Shown: one piece after another, positions 45,057 to 53,593 of the stretch
Layout: the number at the start of each line of letters is the position of its first letter
Position numbering within the stretch: the stretch's first letter is position 1
Source of the DNA: Paenibacillus sp. DMB5
GTDB lineage: Bacteria > Bacillota > Bacilli > Paenibacillales > Paenibacillaceae
Direction: 5' to 3'
Length of the DNA: 64,000 nucleotides
NCBI RefSeq assembly: GCF_001517085.1
Contig: NZ_LRAC01000133.1
Coordinates: 1 to 64,000 of the forward strand
Notes under the pieces: model-generated
What the model saw: only the letters and a program-made list of their open reading frames with translations
Told to the model about the DNA's origin: nothing
Database searches by the model: none
Position numbers and translations under genes: made by a program

Positions 45057-46163
45057 ATGTCTACACTTATAACCCCACACACCGATGCCAGAATGGCGCA
45101 TATTATTGAGAAGGTCCGCGGCGGAGAACGGTTAAATCTGGAAGATGGCGTTTATTTATATGAAAGCGATGACTTGCTCACGATCGGCCAGCTGGCTAAT
45201 GAGGTAAATCTGCGCAAAAACGGGAAAAAGGTTTATTTTATCGAAAATATGAGCCTATATTTCACCAATGTCTGCGAATCGCGCTGCGCATTCTGCAATT
45301 TCCGCAAAGATGACGGCGAAGAAGGAGCCTACACCCTGTCCGGTCCGGAAATGGTGCAATATGTCGAACAGCATATTCATCCGGGCGTCCGCGAGTTCCA
45401 TATTGTCGGCGGCCATAATGATAAGGTGCCCTTCCAGTATTACGTTGATTCACTCAAAGCGCTGAATGAACGCTTCCCTGAGGTAACGCTCAAGGCTTAT
45501 ACAGCAGCAGAGATTGATTTCTTCACCCGCATCAGCGGACTCAGCATCCGCGAGGTGCTGGAACAGCTGCGCGCGGCAGGGCTGAAGTCACTGACCGGCG
45601 GCGGAGCAGAAATTCTGTCCGACCAGTACCGCAAAAAAATGCGGGTTGATAAAGCGAATGTCGAGGAGTATCTGGAGGTTCACCGGACCGCCCACAAAAT
45701 GGGCATGAGAACACATACTACGATGCTGTACGGTTCGATTGAATCCCGGGAGGATCGCATCCGCCACATGCTGCAGATCCGTGAGCTGCAGGACGAAACG
45801 AACGGCTTCATGGTGTTCATTCCGCTGTCCATGCAGCCGAAGAACCGCAATGCCGGCATTATGCGCCGCAACTCTGCGTATGAGGATCTCAAGACGATTG
45901 CGGTCAGCCGGCTGATGCTCGATAATTTTGACCATATCAAGGCTTACTTCATTAATATAGGTGTGCAGCTGACCCAGGTTGCCATGAGCTTCGGCGCATC
46001 CGATGTGCACGGAACAATCCTGAAGGAGCGGATCAGCCACGCCGCCGGGGCGTTGACGCCGGAGGGTATGACCCGCGAAGAGCTGATCTGGCTGGTCAAA
46101 GGCGCCGGCCGTATTCCGGTTGAACGGGATACCTTCTACAATGAAATTAAAGTGTACGAATAG
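45057..46163 (+). CDS. mqnE: Aminofutalosine synthase (radical SAM), futalosine menaquinone pathway
   Basis: 368-residue radical SAM enzyme that joins adenosylmethionine-derived adenosine to the chorismate-derived enolpyruvyl group. The cluster ligands are C73, C77 and C80 (NVCESRCAFC). The TIM barrel continues with TGGGAEILSD, HRTAHKMGMRTHTTMLYG and the C-terminal GRIPVERDTFYNEI, all typical of MqnE rather than MqnC. AGGAGG precedes the ATG. No other futalosine genes (mqnA, C, D) are in the window; a UbiD-family protein at 51.8 kb could be related. Confidence 0.88.
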   Translation: MSTLITPHTDARMAHIIEKVRGGERLNLEDGVYLYESDDLLTIGQLANEVNLRKNGKKVYFIENMSLYFTNVCESRCAFCNFRKDDGEEGAYTLSGPEMVQYVEQHIHPGVREFHIVGGHNDKVPFQYYVDSLKALNERFPEVTLKAYTAAEIDFFTRISGLSIREVLEQLRAAGLKSLTGGGAEILSDQYRKKMRVDKANVEEYLEVHRTAHKMGMRTHTTMLYGSIESREDRIRHMLQIRELQDETNGFMVFIPLSMQPKNRNAGIMRRNSAYEDLKTIAVSRLMLDNFDHIKAYFINIGVQLTQVAMSFGASDVHGTILKERISHAAGALTPEGMTREELIWLVKGAGRIPVERDTFYNEIKVYE

Positions 46164-46235
46164 TTTAATAGATTAGTACTGCAGTGCCTGTTGCAATGCC
46201 ATATTACAACCATATGCGAAAGGAAGACTGGTCCC

Positions 46236-47297
46236 ATGAGAACACTACTTGTCCTTGGCGGCGGCTACGGCGGCCTTGCCCTGATCCAGGAATTGCTCAA
46301 CCACCATCTGCCCCACGATGTGGAGATTGTTTTGATTGACCGGATGCCTTATCAGGGAATCAAGACGGAATATTATGCGCTTGCCGCAGGTACTGTGAAT
46401 GACTATCATCTGCGTATCCAATTCCCTGTTCATCCGCGCCTCACCGTACGCTACGGGGAGGTCGGCTCGATTGATCTGGACAGCCGGCTGGTCTTCCTGG
46501 AATCAGGAGAGCCGGTTCCCTATGATATTCTGGCAATTGCCCTCGGGTGCACGGATAATTACCATGGTATCCAGGGAGCAGAGCAGTATACCTGTAGCAT
46601 CCAGAGCTTCTCCGCCACCCGCGAAACATACCGCCGCCTGAATGACATCAAGCCTTACGGATCAGTCAATATCGTAGGCGGAGGACTGAGCGGGGTTGAA
46701 ATCGCTGCAGAGCTGCGAGAGAGCCGTCCGGATCTGAACATCAGCATTCTGGACCGCGGGGAGCGTGTTCTGTCCGCTTTTCCGGCCAAGCTGTCCCGGT
46801 ATGTAGAGGAATGGTTCAGCGAGCACCAGGTTAAGACGTTTGGGCGGATTTCTGTGTCCCACGTCGAAAAGGATGCCGTCTTTAACGGCACCCAGGCGAT
46901 TGCAGCGGATGTAACGGTATGGACTGCGGGCATCCAGCCGGTCAAGGTTGTCCAGCAGCTGGAGCTGCCTAAAGACCGCGGCGGCCGGCTCATTGTTGGC
47001 CCGCACTCTAATCTGGCCGATTATCCGGAGGTATACGTAATCGGTGACTGCGCCAGCCTGCCTTTTGCACCGAGCGCACAGGCTGCAGGCGCGCAGGGAG
47101 AACAGGTGGCATACGTGCTCCGTTCACTCTGGCGGGGGGATACCCCCAGACTGCATGCCATGAAGCTGAAGGGAACACTGGGATCGCTGGGCAAGAATGC
47201 CGGGTTCGGCCTGATGGGCCGCCGCTCTGTAATGGGACGGGTCCCCCGCCTGCTCAAGAGCGGAGTGCTCTGGATGTCCAAGCGGCATTTCGGCTAA
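46236..47297 (+). CDS. NADH dehydrogenase-like flavoprotein (YutJ-like)
   Basis: 353-residue pyridine nucleotide-disulfide oxidoreductase-type flavoprotein. FAD motif VLGGGYGGLA at the N-terminus, NAD motif NIVGGGLSGVEIAAEL in the middle, and VYVIGDCASLPFAPSAQ near the C-terminus. It resembles type II NADH dehydrogenases. The start at 46236 follows AAAGGAAG. It precedes the convergent yuzB gene, as yutJ and yuzB are neighbours in B. subtilis, and follows mqnE by 73 bases; both relate to menaquinone-linked respiration. Confidence 0.88.
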   Translation: MRTLLVLGGGYGGLALIQELLNHHLPHDVEIVLIDRMPYQGIKTEYYALAAGTVNDYHLRIQFPVHPRLTVRYGEVGSIDLDSRLVFLESGEPVPYDILAIALGCTDNYHGIQGAEQYTCSIQSFSATRETYRRLNDIKPYGSVNIVGGGLSGVEIAAELRESRPDLNISILDRGERVLSAFPAKLSRYVEEWFSEHQVKTFGRISVSHVEKDAVFNGTQAIAADVTVWTAGIQPVKVVQQLELPKDRGGRLIVGPHSNLADYPEVYVIGDCASLPFAPSAQAAGAQGEQVAYVLRSLWRGDTPRLHAMKLKGTLGSLGKNAGFGLMGRRSVMGRVPRLLKSGVLWMSKRHFG

Positions 47298-47313
47298 GCT
47301 GCTGCCAGGCTGC

Positions 47314-47568
47314 TTAGTCGATTTCGAGGCTGTCCCAGGCCTCCTGCTCTTTGATGGCAGCCTCAATGGCCTGCTCCAGCTCCTCCGGAGAATCGGCCTC
47401 AATAATCTCGCCGTCAACCATGGCGAACGGTCTAAGATAGCATTCTCCGCAGTTATTCAGACAGCCGTATTCTACAACGTCATATTCGGGATTTTGTTCC
47501 AGCTTGTTCATAAGCGGTCCTGTCCCGTGCCCGATATTACTGGCACAAAATTCAATAATTGGCCTCAT
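47314..47568 (-). CDS. yuzB: YuzB family protein (DUF1450)
   Basis: 84-residue protein of unknown function. The YuzB pattern is complete: PIIEFCASNIGHGT, then VVEYGCLNNCGECYLRPFA with three clustered cysteines that could bind metal or a cluster, and an acidic C-terminus. AAGGAG precedes the ATG. It is convergent with the yutJ-like gene and divergent from nfu. Confidence 0.9.
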   Translation of the reverse strand: MRPIIEFCASNIGHGTGPLMNKLEQNPEYDVVEYGCLNNCGECYLRPFAMVDGEIIEADSPEELEQAIEAAIKEQEAWDSLEID

Positions 47569-47650
47569 GTTGTTCTCCTTATTCTGTGCTAACCATTTTA
47601 TTTTTTAACTTTTTGTACTATAATAAGTTTACGAAAGGAGTGATTGAGAA

Positions 47651-47899
47651 ATGAGTGAGAATGCACAAAGCACCACGATGTATGATGAGGTTCTGGAAGT
47701 ACTCGATAAACTTCGTCCGTTCCTGCAGCGCGATGGCGGCGACGTGGAATTGATCGACGTTGAAGACGGCATCGTCAAGCTGAAGCTTATGGGTGCCTGC
47801 GGCAGCTGCCCGAGCTCCACGATCACGCTGAAAGCCGGGATCGAACGCGCCCTGATTGAAGAAGTAGAAGGCGTGGAAGAAGTTATCCAAGTATTCTAA
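47651..47899 (+). CDS. NifU-domain Fe-S carrier (YutI-like)
   Basis: 82-residue NifU C-terminal-domain protein that carries Fe-S clusters to target proteins. The CxxC pair is C50 and C53 (MGACGSCPSS). RPFLQRDGGDVEL is the conserved start of the family. AAAGGAG lies upstream of the ATG. It corresponds to the small Nfu protein of Bacilli, next to yuzB. Confidence 0.93.
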   Translation: MSENAQSTTMYDEVLEVLDKLRPFLQRDGGDVELIDVEDGIVKLKLMGACGSCPSSTITLKAGIERALIEEVEGVEEVIQVF

Positions 47900-48002
47900 T
47901 CCCGTTCTATACCGTCCCGTCTCCCTAATTCAGGGGGCGGGATTTTTTCTATTATAGAGGATTTCATGCAGAGCCACAACCCGCATACTACTGGCAAAGT
48001 AC

Positions 48003-48050
48003 AAAAAGGGCTGTCCCGCAGGGTCATCAGATGACCTGTCCGGAACAGCC
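48003..48050 (-). terminator. Rho-independent terminator of metNPQ
   Basis: GGCTGT (48009-48014) with ACAGCC (48045-48050), and an inner perfect hairpin GGTCATC/GATGACC (48022-48036). AAAAA at 48003-48007 gives the U-tract on the minus strand. Confidence 0.8.
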
Positions 48051-48084
48051 TCTTGTTCATTCCATAGCCGCTTTAATCCGCTGC

Positions 48085-48962
48085 TTAAAATGCAGGGATA
48101 ATGGCGCCTTCGTATTTCTCTTCGATGAATGCCTTGGCTTCTGCAGAGTTCAGGGCTGCAGCCAGCTTCTGGATCGCATCGGAATCCTTGTTGTCAGGAC
48201 GGGCAACCAGCAGGTTGGCGTAAGGGGAATCAGCACCTTCGATGAACAGGGCATCCTTCGTTGGAACCAGACCGGCTTCAAGCGCAAAGTTAGTATTGAT
48301 CAGAGCCAGGTCAACTTCATCCAGCTGGCGCGCAGCATTGCTGCATCCAGTTCGATGATTTCCAGATTCTTAGGGTTTTCGGTAATATCCGCTTTAGTGG
48401 AAGTGATGTTAGTGTCATCCTTCAGCGTAATCAGGCCGTTCTTGGCCAGCAGGATCAGAGCGCGTCCGCCGTTGGTTGCATCGTTAGGAATTGCCACTTT
48501 TGCACCATCAGCCAGTTCGTCGACCGATTTGATCTTCTTGGAGTACGCGCCAAACGGCTCAACGTGAACAGCAGTTACAGATACCAGATCTGTTCCGTTC
48601 TTGGTGTTCTGGTCATCCAGGTATGGCTTGTGCTGGAAGAAGTTTGCATCAAGTGCTTTTTCGGCCAGCTGTGTGTTAGGCAGGATGTAGTCAGTGAATT
48701 CCTTAACTTCCAGCTTGATGCCTTGTGCCTCAAGCAGCGGAGCGATGGCGTTCAGAATTTCGGCATGAGGTACAGGAGAAGCACCCACAACAAGCGTTAC
48801 CGGATCAGCAGCAGGCTCTGTAGTCGGCTCGGCGGAAGCATCAGCAGCCGGAGCGTTAGTTGCTGCAGAGTTCGCAGCGTTATTGGCAGTGTTATTGTTG
48901 CCGCAAGCAGCCAGCACCATTACCAAGGTCAGGCTGAATAGCGTCAGTAGTACTTTTTTCAT
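48085..48962 (-). pseudogene. metQ: metQ methionine-binding lipoprotein, frame broken near 48332
   Basis: Substrate-binding lipoprotein of the MetNPQ D/L-methionine transporter. Signal peptide with lipobox LAAC, an Ala/Asn-rich linker, then VTLVVGASPVPHAEIL and FTDYILPNTQLAEK. The frame from 48962 ends at 48300 after DAAMLRASWMK. The proper C-terminus (QLDEVDLALINTNFALEAG to IEEKYEGAIIPAF) lies in a neighbouring frame down to 48085. The junction should read ELDAAMLARQLDEVD, so one G appears to be missing near 48330-48334. metN and metP upstream are intact. Confidence 0.85.
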
Positions 48963-49016
48963 CTGTAAATCCCCCTCTAAAATGTGTTTATGAATAAGGC
49001 TATATTTGGTAGTACC

Positions 49017-49685
49017 TTATTTCCGGGTGAAATATTGAACCAGCCTGTCGCCGGCCATCTGCAGCAGTTGAACCAGTATTACCATCAGCACTACAGAGAT
49101 AATCATAACTTCTTTCTCATAACGGTAATAACCGTAACGGATAGCAAGGTCACCAAGACCTCCGCCGCCAATCATCCCCGACATTGCTGTATAAGAGACG
49201 AGAGTTACGAGCGTAATCGTTACTCCGGCCAGCAGACCTGGACGGGCTTCCGGCAAAAGCACACGCATGACAATCTGGCCTGTTGATGCCCCCATGCCCT
49301 GAGCTGCTTCAATCACCCCGCGGTCAACCTCCCGCAGCGATGTCTCCACCAGTCTGGCAAAAAACGGGGCTGCGCCGATAACCAGCGCCGGAATCGTTCC
49401 GAGTACACCAATCGAAGTCCCCATAATTGTCTTGCTCAGCGGAATCAGGGCCACCATCAGAATCAGGAACGGGACGGAGCGCAGGATATTAACAACCAAC
49501 GATAATACCGAGTAAACTACTCTGATAATACTGTTATTTGATCTTCCCCATAAATATAACACAATTCCGAGTGGTAAACCAAGAATAATTGTGAAAATTC
49601 CGGAATAAGCCAACATTTTTAGTGTAGCACCCGATGCCTCCACCATTTCCTGCCAGTTAATATCATTAAAATTGAGACCGCCCAT
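49017..49685 (-). CDS. metP: Methionine ABC transporter permease
   Basis: 222-residue inner-membrane permease with five to six hydrophobic segments and the MetI-type EAA loop VIEAAQGMGASTGQIVMRVLLP. Its ATG overlaps the stop of metN (TAATG), so the two are translated together. It precedes metQ by 54 bases. Together with the S-box leader this identifies the operon as a methionine uptake system. Confidence 0.94.
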   Translation of the reverse strand: MGGLNFNDINWQEMVEASGATLKMLAYSGIFTIILGLPLGIVLYLWGRSNNSIIRVVYSVLSLVVNILRSVPFLILMVALIPLSKTIMGTSIGVLGTIPALVIGAAPFFARLVETSLREVDRGVIEAAQGMGASTGQIVMRVLLPEARPGLLAGVTITLVTLVSYTAMSGMIGGGGLGDLAIRYGYYRYEKEVMIISVVLMVILVQLLQMAGDRLVQYFTRK

Positions 49686-50701
49686 TACGAAATCACCTCC
49701 ACATCGAGTCCTTGCGCTGCCAGTTCAGTAAGCGTGGCGTTAATAGCGCCGGTTTCTCCTTCAAACCGGACAATCAGCTGGCCGTACGGCACATCTTTGA
49801 TCGTCGAGATAGTCCCCTGGAGAATGGCAAAGCTGACGCCCGTACCGCGAACCACATCGGATAAGGTGGATTCGTATGTTTTTTGTCCCAGAAACGTAAT
49901 CTTGACCGCTTGGGCATTGTCTCTGCTTCCCGCCTCCAGTGCTGCCCGCAACGGACCGTCCTGCTGGGTTTCACTGCGGATAAAGTCCTTGGTTACCTCA
50001 TGCTTGGGCTTCAGGAATACCTCAGCCACTTCGCCCTGCTCTACAATCCCGCCGCCGTGAATAACGGCCACCCGGTCGCAGATGCTCTGAATGACATGCA
50101 TTTCGTGGGTAATCAGCACAATGGTCAGATGGAACTTCCGGTTAATATCCAGCAGCAGCCGTAGGATTGAATCGGTTGTCTGCGGATCAAGCGCCGAGGT
50201 CGCTTCGTCACAGAGCAGCACATCGGGGTCGCTGGCCAGCGCCCGGGCTACACCCACCCGCTGCTTCTGTCCGCCTGAGAGCTGGGCCGGGTATTTGTTC
50301 GCATGGTTCTCCAGGCCGACCAATACCAGCAGCTCTTTGACCTTCTGATCAATCCCTGCCTTCGCAGTTCCGGCCAGCCGCAGCGGGAAGGCAATATTAT
50401 CATATACCGTGGCGGAGGACAGCAGATTGAAGTGCTGAAAGATCATTCCGATTTTGCGCCGCTTTTCCTGCAGCTGCCCCTTGCTGAGTGCAGTCAATTC
50501 GATACCGTCCACCCAGACCTCGCCGGTAGTCGGGCGCTCCAGCAGGTTGATACAGCGGATCAGCGTGCTTTTTCCGGCGCCGGAGTGTCCGATTACACCG
50601 AAGATTTCGCCCTTCTTAATGGACAGATTCAAGCCCGAGAGCGCTGTAGCAGCCTTGCTGCCCTTTCCGTACACCTTAGTCAACTCTTTCAGCTCTATCA
50701 A
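49685..50701 (-). CDS. metN: Methionine ABC transporter ATP-binding protein
   Basis: 338-residue ATPase. Walker A GHSGAGKS, signature LSGGQKQR, Walker B CDEATSALDP and H-loop ITHEMHV are all present. The C-terminal 90 residues form the NIL domain that senses methionine. The start is a TTG at 50701 after AAGGGGG; the resulting length matches the family, whereas an ATG at 50758 would lie inside the S-box terminator. It is the first gene behind the riboswitch. Confidence 0.93.
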   Translation of the reverse strand: MIELKELTKVYGKGSKAATALSGLNLSIKKGEIFGVIGHSGAGKSTLIRCINLLERPTTGEVWVDGIELTALSKGQLQEKRRKIGMIFQHFNLLSSATVYDNIAFPLRLAGTAKAGIDQKVKELLVLVGLENHANKYPAQLSGGQKQRVGVARALASDPDVLLCDEATSALDPQTTDSILRLLLDINRKFHLTIVLITHEMHVIQSICDRVAVIHGGGIVEQGEVAEVFLKPKHEVTKDFIRSETQQDGPLRAALEAGSRDNAQAVKITFLGQKTYESTLSDVVRGTGVSFAILQGTISTIKDVPYGQLIVRFEGETGAINATLTELAAQGLDVEVIS

Positions 50702-50737
50702 TTTCCGTCGTTCCCCCTTTATTCTGATGCCAAAATC

Positions 50738-50938
50738 AAAAAAGCCTCTTTCGATCATTGCAGATCGTAAGAGGCCCTGTGCGTATATTTACAATGCCTT
50801 CTCATCTGCCAATGCCCAGAGCTTGCCGCATTGTAGGAATTAGCACCATGACATTTGCATGCAGCAAAGAATTAAATGCTGGACACAAATCGGTTGCCGG
50901 GCTTCATCGGGCCTATCCCTCCGCCGCTCTCGATAAGA
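50738..50938 (-). promoter_or_regulatory. SAM-I (S-box) riboswitch with terminator, leader of metNPQ
   Basis: The minus strand shows the S-box core in order: P1 TTCTTATC (50938-50931), AGAG..GGAGGGA, GGCCC, TGAAGCCCGGCAACC, then GGTGCTAATTCC, and the P1 partner GATGAGAA (50806-50799). A terminator follows: GCCTCTTACGATC (50775-50763), loop, GATCGAAAGAGGC (50756-50744), TTTTTT (50743-50738). High S-adenosylmethionine should stop transcription before metN. The promoter is expected upstream of 50940 but was not clearly identified. Confidence 0.93.
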
Positions 50939-51033
50939 AAAATATGAAACTAGTTGTCGCAGAATGTAAGAATATAATGCAAGCCTAAGTATAGTGAGTT
51001 TACGCTTTTTTGTCAAAGGTAGATTTTGCCCTA

Positions 51034-51780
51034 TTAACGCGACTCTGTCCCGGCGTTTTTTGAAGTCATAGCCTTGTTCTTATGCCACTGCTCATTGCTG
51101 TAGCGGAAGGCTGCGCATAAGGATTTGCAGACCATTTCCAGTCCCTGCTTCAAATCCTCCAGATGGCTGTCCAGATCCTCAAGTCTTATTTTGTCATGCA
51201 GCCCCTGGTGTCTCTGCCACAGGTCATCCTGCATTTCAGCGTTCATGTAATGAATCTCGGCGTTACGGCGCTTGCGCAGATTCTGCAGCGGCTCACGGTA
51301 AGAATCCTTGATACGCTCCAGCTCCTCGGACAGCGGAACATGCTCCTTCAGCAGCTGAAACTGCCGAAGCACCGTGAAATAGGAGAAATGGGCTTTACTC
51401 TGGCTTGTGTTCAAATTGTACAGGCTGTTCAGCACTGTTCCCAGCTTGTCGAGCAGCGAGAAGACGCGGATAAAGCCGTTTTTGTAAAAATAGACGTAGC
51501 GCGCATAATCCCCCTGCTCCTGGGTGGACATATCATCCATGTATCCTGCAACCACGAGTTTACGGTAAAAGCCGGCTGCGAAGCAGCTTTGCTCCAGCTC
51601 ATCCAGCGATGAGATCAGACCGCGGGTCCAGATCTCCAGCTTGCGGAATTCATGGTCATGGTCTTCATGGGCGTTCATTTCCTTGCGCAGCATGGACGCT
51701 ACCTCCGCCATGTTGTCCATTGCTTCAGCCAGCACGCCGCTGTTGCGGCGCGGAGGCTCCCCCAGTAAGATCCGCAGCAT
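51034..51780 (-). CDS. Cthe_2314-like HEPN-domain protein
   Basis: 248-residue helical protein. The HEPN core is suggested by the sequence RKRRNAEIHYMN near residue 178-189, the RxxxxH-type catalytic motif of many HEPN nucleases, and by a KNGFIRVFSLLDKLGTVLN helix earlier. It resembles the Cthe_2314-like family of Firmicutes. No MNT nucleotidyltransferase or other toxin-antitoxin partner is adjacent, so it need not be a toxin. GGGGGAC precedes the ATG. It lies just upstream of the S-box leader. Confidence 0.65.
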   Translation of the reverse strand: MLRILLGEPPRRNSGVLAEAMDNMAEVASMLRKEMNAHEDHDHEFRKLEIWTRGLISSLDELEQSCFAAGFYRKLVVAGYMDDMSTQEQGDYARYVYFYKNGFIRVFSLLDKLGTVLNSLYNLNTSQSKAHFSYFTVLRQFQLLKEHVPLSEELERIKDSYREPLQNLRKRRNAEIHYMNAEMQDDLWQRHQGLHDKIRLEDLDSHLEDLKQGLEMVCKSLCAAFRYSNEQWHKNKAMTSKNAGTESR

Positions 51781-51841
51781 GACTTGTCCCCCTTAACATA
51801 AAGAAGATGTATAATTCCAGTCTTGAATGAAACCATGAACT

Positions 51842-53566
51842 TTACTGCTGAAAATAATGCCTCCAATTCCGGTCGACCAGATCCAGTGTACTGCTGCAGG
51901 GTGTCTGCTCCTGTTCGTATCCCGGCTTCATGCGTGCATCGATTACGATAGGGAGCTTGTAACCGAGCTGATGCTGCCTGATTTCAGATTCGGCATAGAT
52001 ATCTTCGGCGGGATTAAACCGGGTAAATACCGTCCACAAAAAGGAGCTTTGGGTTCGTACTGCATCTGCGGCATGATCTGTAAGAATAACCAGCGGCCAG
52101 GCTGACTGCTGCCCGCGGAGCTGGGCGACCAGCCGGACGGGCAGCTCAGGGTCTTCTTCATAGGATGCACCGGAAACGGCTAAGCATCCCCCGCAATAAG
52201 GAATGACCTCGTTAATTCCTGGCAATACGCCCTCTGAATAGGTACGCGGCAGCTCCCTTACGGCACGTCCAACACCCAGCAGCACAGCCTGGCTGTCAGG
52301 ACCCTGCCTGCCTTCAGTATGCTCTTCCCCAAGCCGCGCCCCGCTGCCAAATACATACAGGTCGGTCGCCGGATTGAAGCGCTCCAGGACATTTTCCAGA
52401 ATAGCGGGCAAATCGGAAAAAGCAGCCGGCTCGCTTGTAAGCAGCAATAGTCTGCTGCCTGAGAGCTGGCGATCCCCTAATATGCGGAAGGCAGTACTCA
52501 GCGCCTCATGCGGGGAGCTGTCCTGTACGACCGCTGCGGCCAGTCCATTCGGGCCCGATTCGGAATAAGTCCAGAAGGCATTCACTGAAGGTATCGCAAG
52601 ATGATGTACAGGAGAGAGGAGCTGCTGAAGATAATCGACCAGGTAGAAATTTTCTTCCTGCGGAGTAACGGCAATGGTCGCCGGATAGACGGCATCTTTG
52701 CGGTGCCAGATCCGCTGTACATGCATAACCGGTGCCTGCTGTGGTGCGGACCTTGGCGGCACAAGCCCACGCAGCGCAAATTCCGCTTCGGCCGGAATGG
52801 AGTGACCGCCCAGCGGGTCCTTAACCATCGGCAGCCGGCTGCCGAGTATCAGCGAAGCCAGCACCAGATCCGGCAGCCAGGCTGTGCGGGAGGCGCTGGC
52901 TGCCGCTATCAGTGCAGGCGGGCCCCCGATAAAGACAGAGACCGGCAGCGCCTCTCCCCGGGCCTCAGCCTCCTGATGGTACAGCCCTGCCCCCTGGTGT
53001 CTATTCCAGTCTATCTCGGCTGTACTCTGGTCGATTAAGCGGAGCCGGTGCATTCCGAGGCTGTGCTTCTGCGGAGCGGTCTGGCTTTCGGTATAGACAA
53101 GCGGAAGTGTGATATAAGGTCCGCCTGCTTCCTGCCAGCTTGTAACATGCGGCAGCTCACTTAGCGGATCACTGGTCCGGCAGACTCCAAGAACGGGGGC
53201 TTCACCCTGCGGTACATTCCTTATGCCTGTTTTCAACAGATTGACAACCAGCTTCTTCTCCTTCCACATGTTGGGAAGCGAAGGCGGAAGCAGGGTCTCG
53301 GCTGCCCCGGCTACCGCTTTCAGCAGCTGCTCCGGTCTCTGGCCAAAAGCCCTGTCCACGCGCCGGGCCGTTCCGAACAGGTTGGTCGCAACAGGGAACG
53401 GGGTTCCTGTAACATTGGTGAACAGCAATGCCGGCCCTTCCTCCCGGACCACACGCCGGTGAATCTCCGGCAGCTCCAGATAAGGATCCACCGGAGCATC
53501 TATTACGGCAAGCTCTTTATCCTTGCGCAGCTGCTCGATCCACTGGCGTATATTTCCGTATCCCAC
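51842..53566 (-). CDS. UbiD-family protein with altered active site
   Basis: 574-residue protein of the prenyl-FMN-dependent UbiD decarboxylase family. Family segments visible: GGPYITLPLVYTESQ, MHRLRLIDQSTAEIDWNRHQ, VSVFIGGPPALIAAA and the KRDA-type HRKDAVYPATI. Two deviations: the usual PAxAEIVLEG is PAEAEFALRG (Arg at 266), and the following GP(F/M)G(D/E)xTGYY loop is missing. A 574-residue length exceeds UbiD because of an extended C-terminus. The GTG start follows AGGAGG by nine bases. It precedes the HEPN gene and follows ctaA. A futalosine-pathway role is possible given mqnE, but unproven. Confidence 0.7.
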   Translation of the reverse strand: MGYGNIRQWIEQLRKDKELAVIDAPVDPYLELPEIHRRVVREEGPALLFTNVTGTPFPVATNLFGTARRVDRAFGQRPEQLLKAVAGAAETLLPPSLPNMWKEKKLVVNLLKTGIRNVPQGEAPVLGVCRTSDPLSELPHVTSWQEAGGPYITLPLVYTESQTAPQKHSLGMHRLRLIDQSTAEIDWNRHQGAGLYHQEAEARGEALPVSVFIGGPPALIAAASASRTAWLPDLVLASLILGSRLPMVKDPLGGHSIPAEAEFALRGLVPPRSAPQQAPVMHVQRIWHRKDAVYPATIAVTPQEENFYLVDYLQQLLSPVHHLAIPSVNAFWTYSESGPNGLAAAVVQDSSPHEALSTAFRILGDRQLSGSRLLLLTSEPAAFSDLPAILENVLERFNPATDLYVFGSGARLGEEHTEGRQGPDSQAVLLGVGRAVRELPRTYSEGVLPGINEVIPYCGGCLAVSGASYEEDPELPVRLVAQLRGQQSAWPLVILTDHAADAVRTQSSFLWTVFTRFNPAEDIYAESEIRQHQLGYKLPIVIDARMKPGYEQEQTPCSSTLDLVDRNWRHYFQQ

Positions 53567-53593
53567 TATCTTGTACCTCCTAACACAAACAGA

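Noticed and set aside
51034..51780. Toxin-antitoxin system around the HEPN gene
   Set aside because: No partner gene of suitable size lies on either side.
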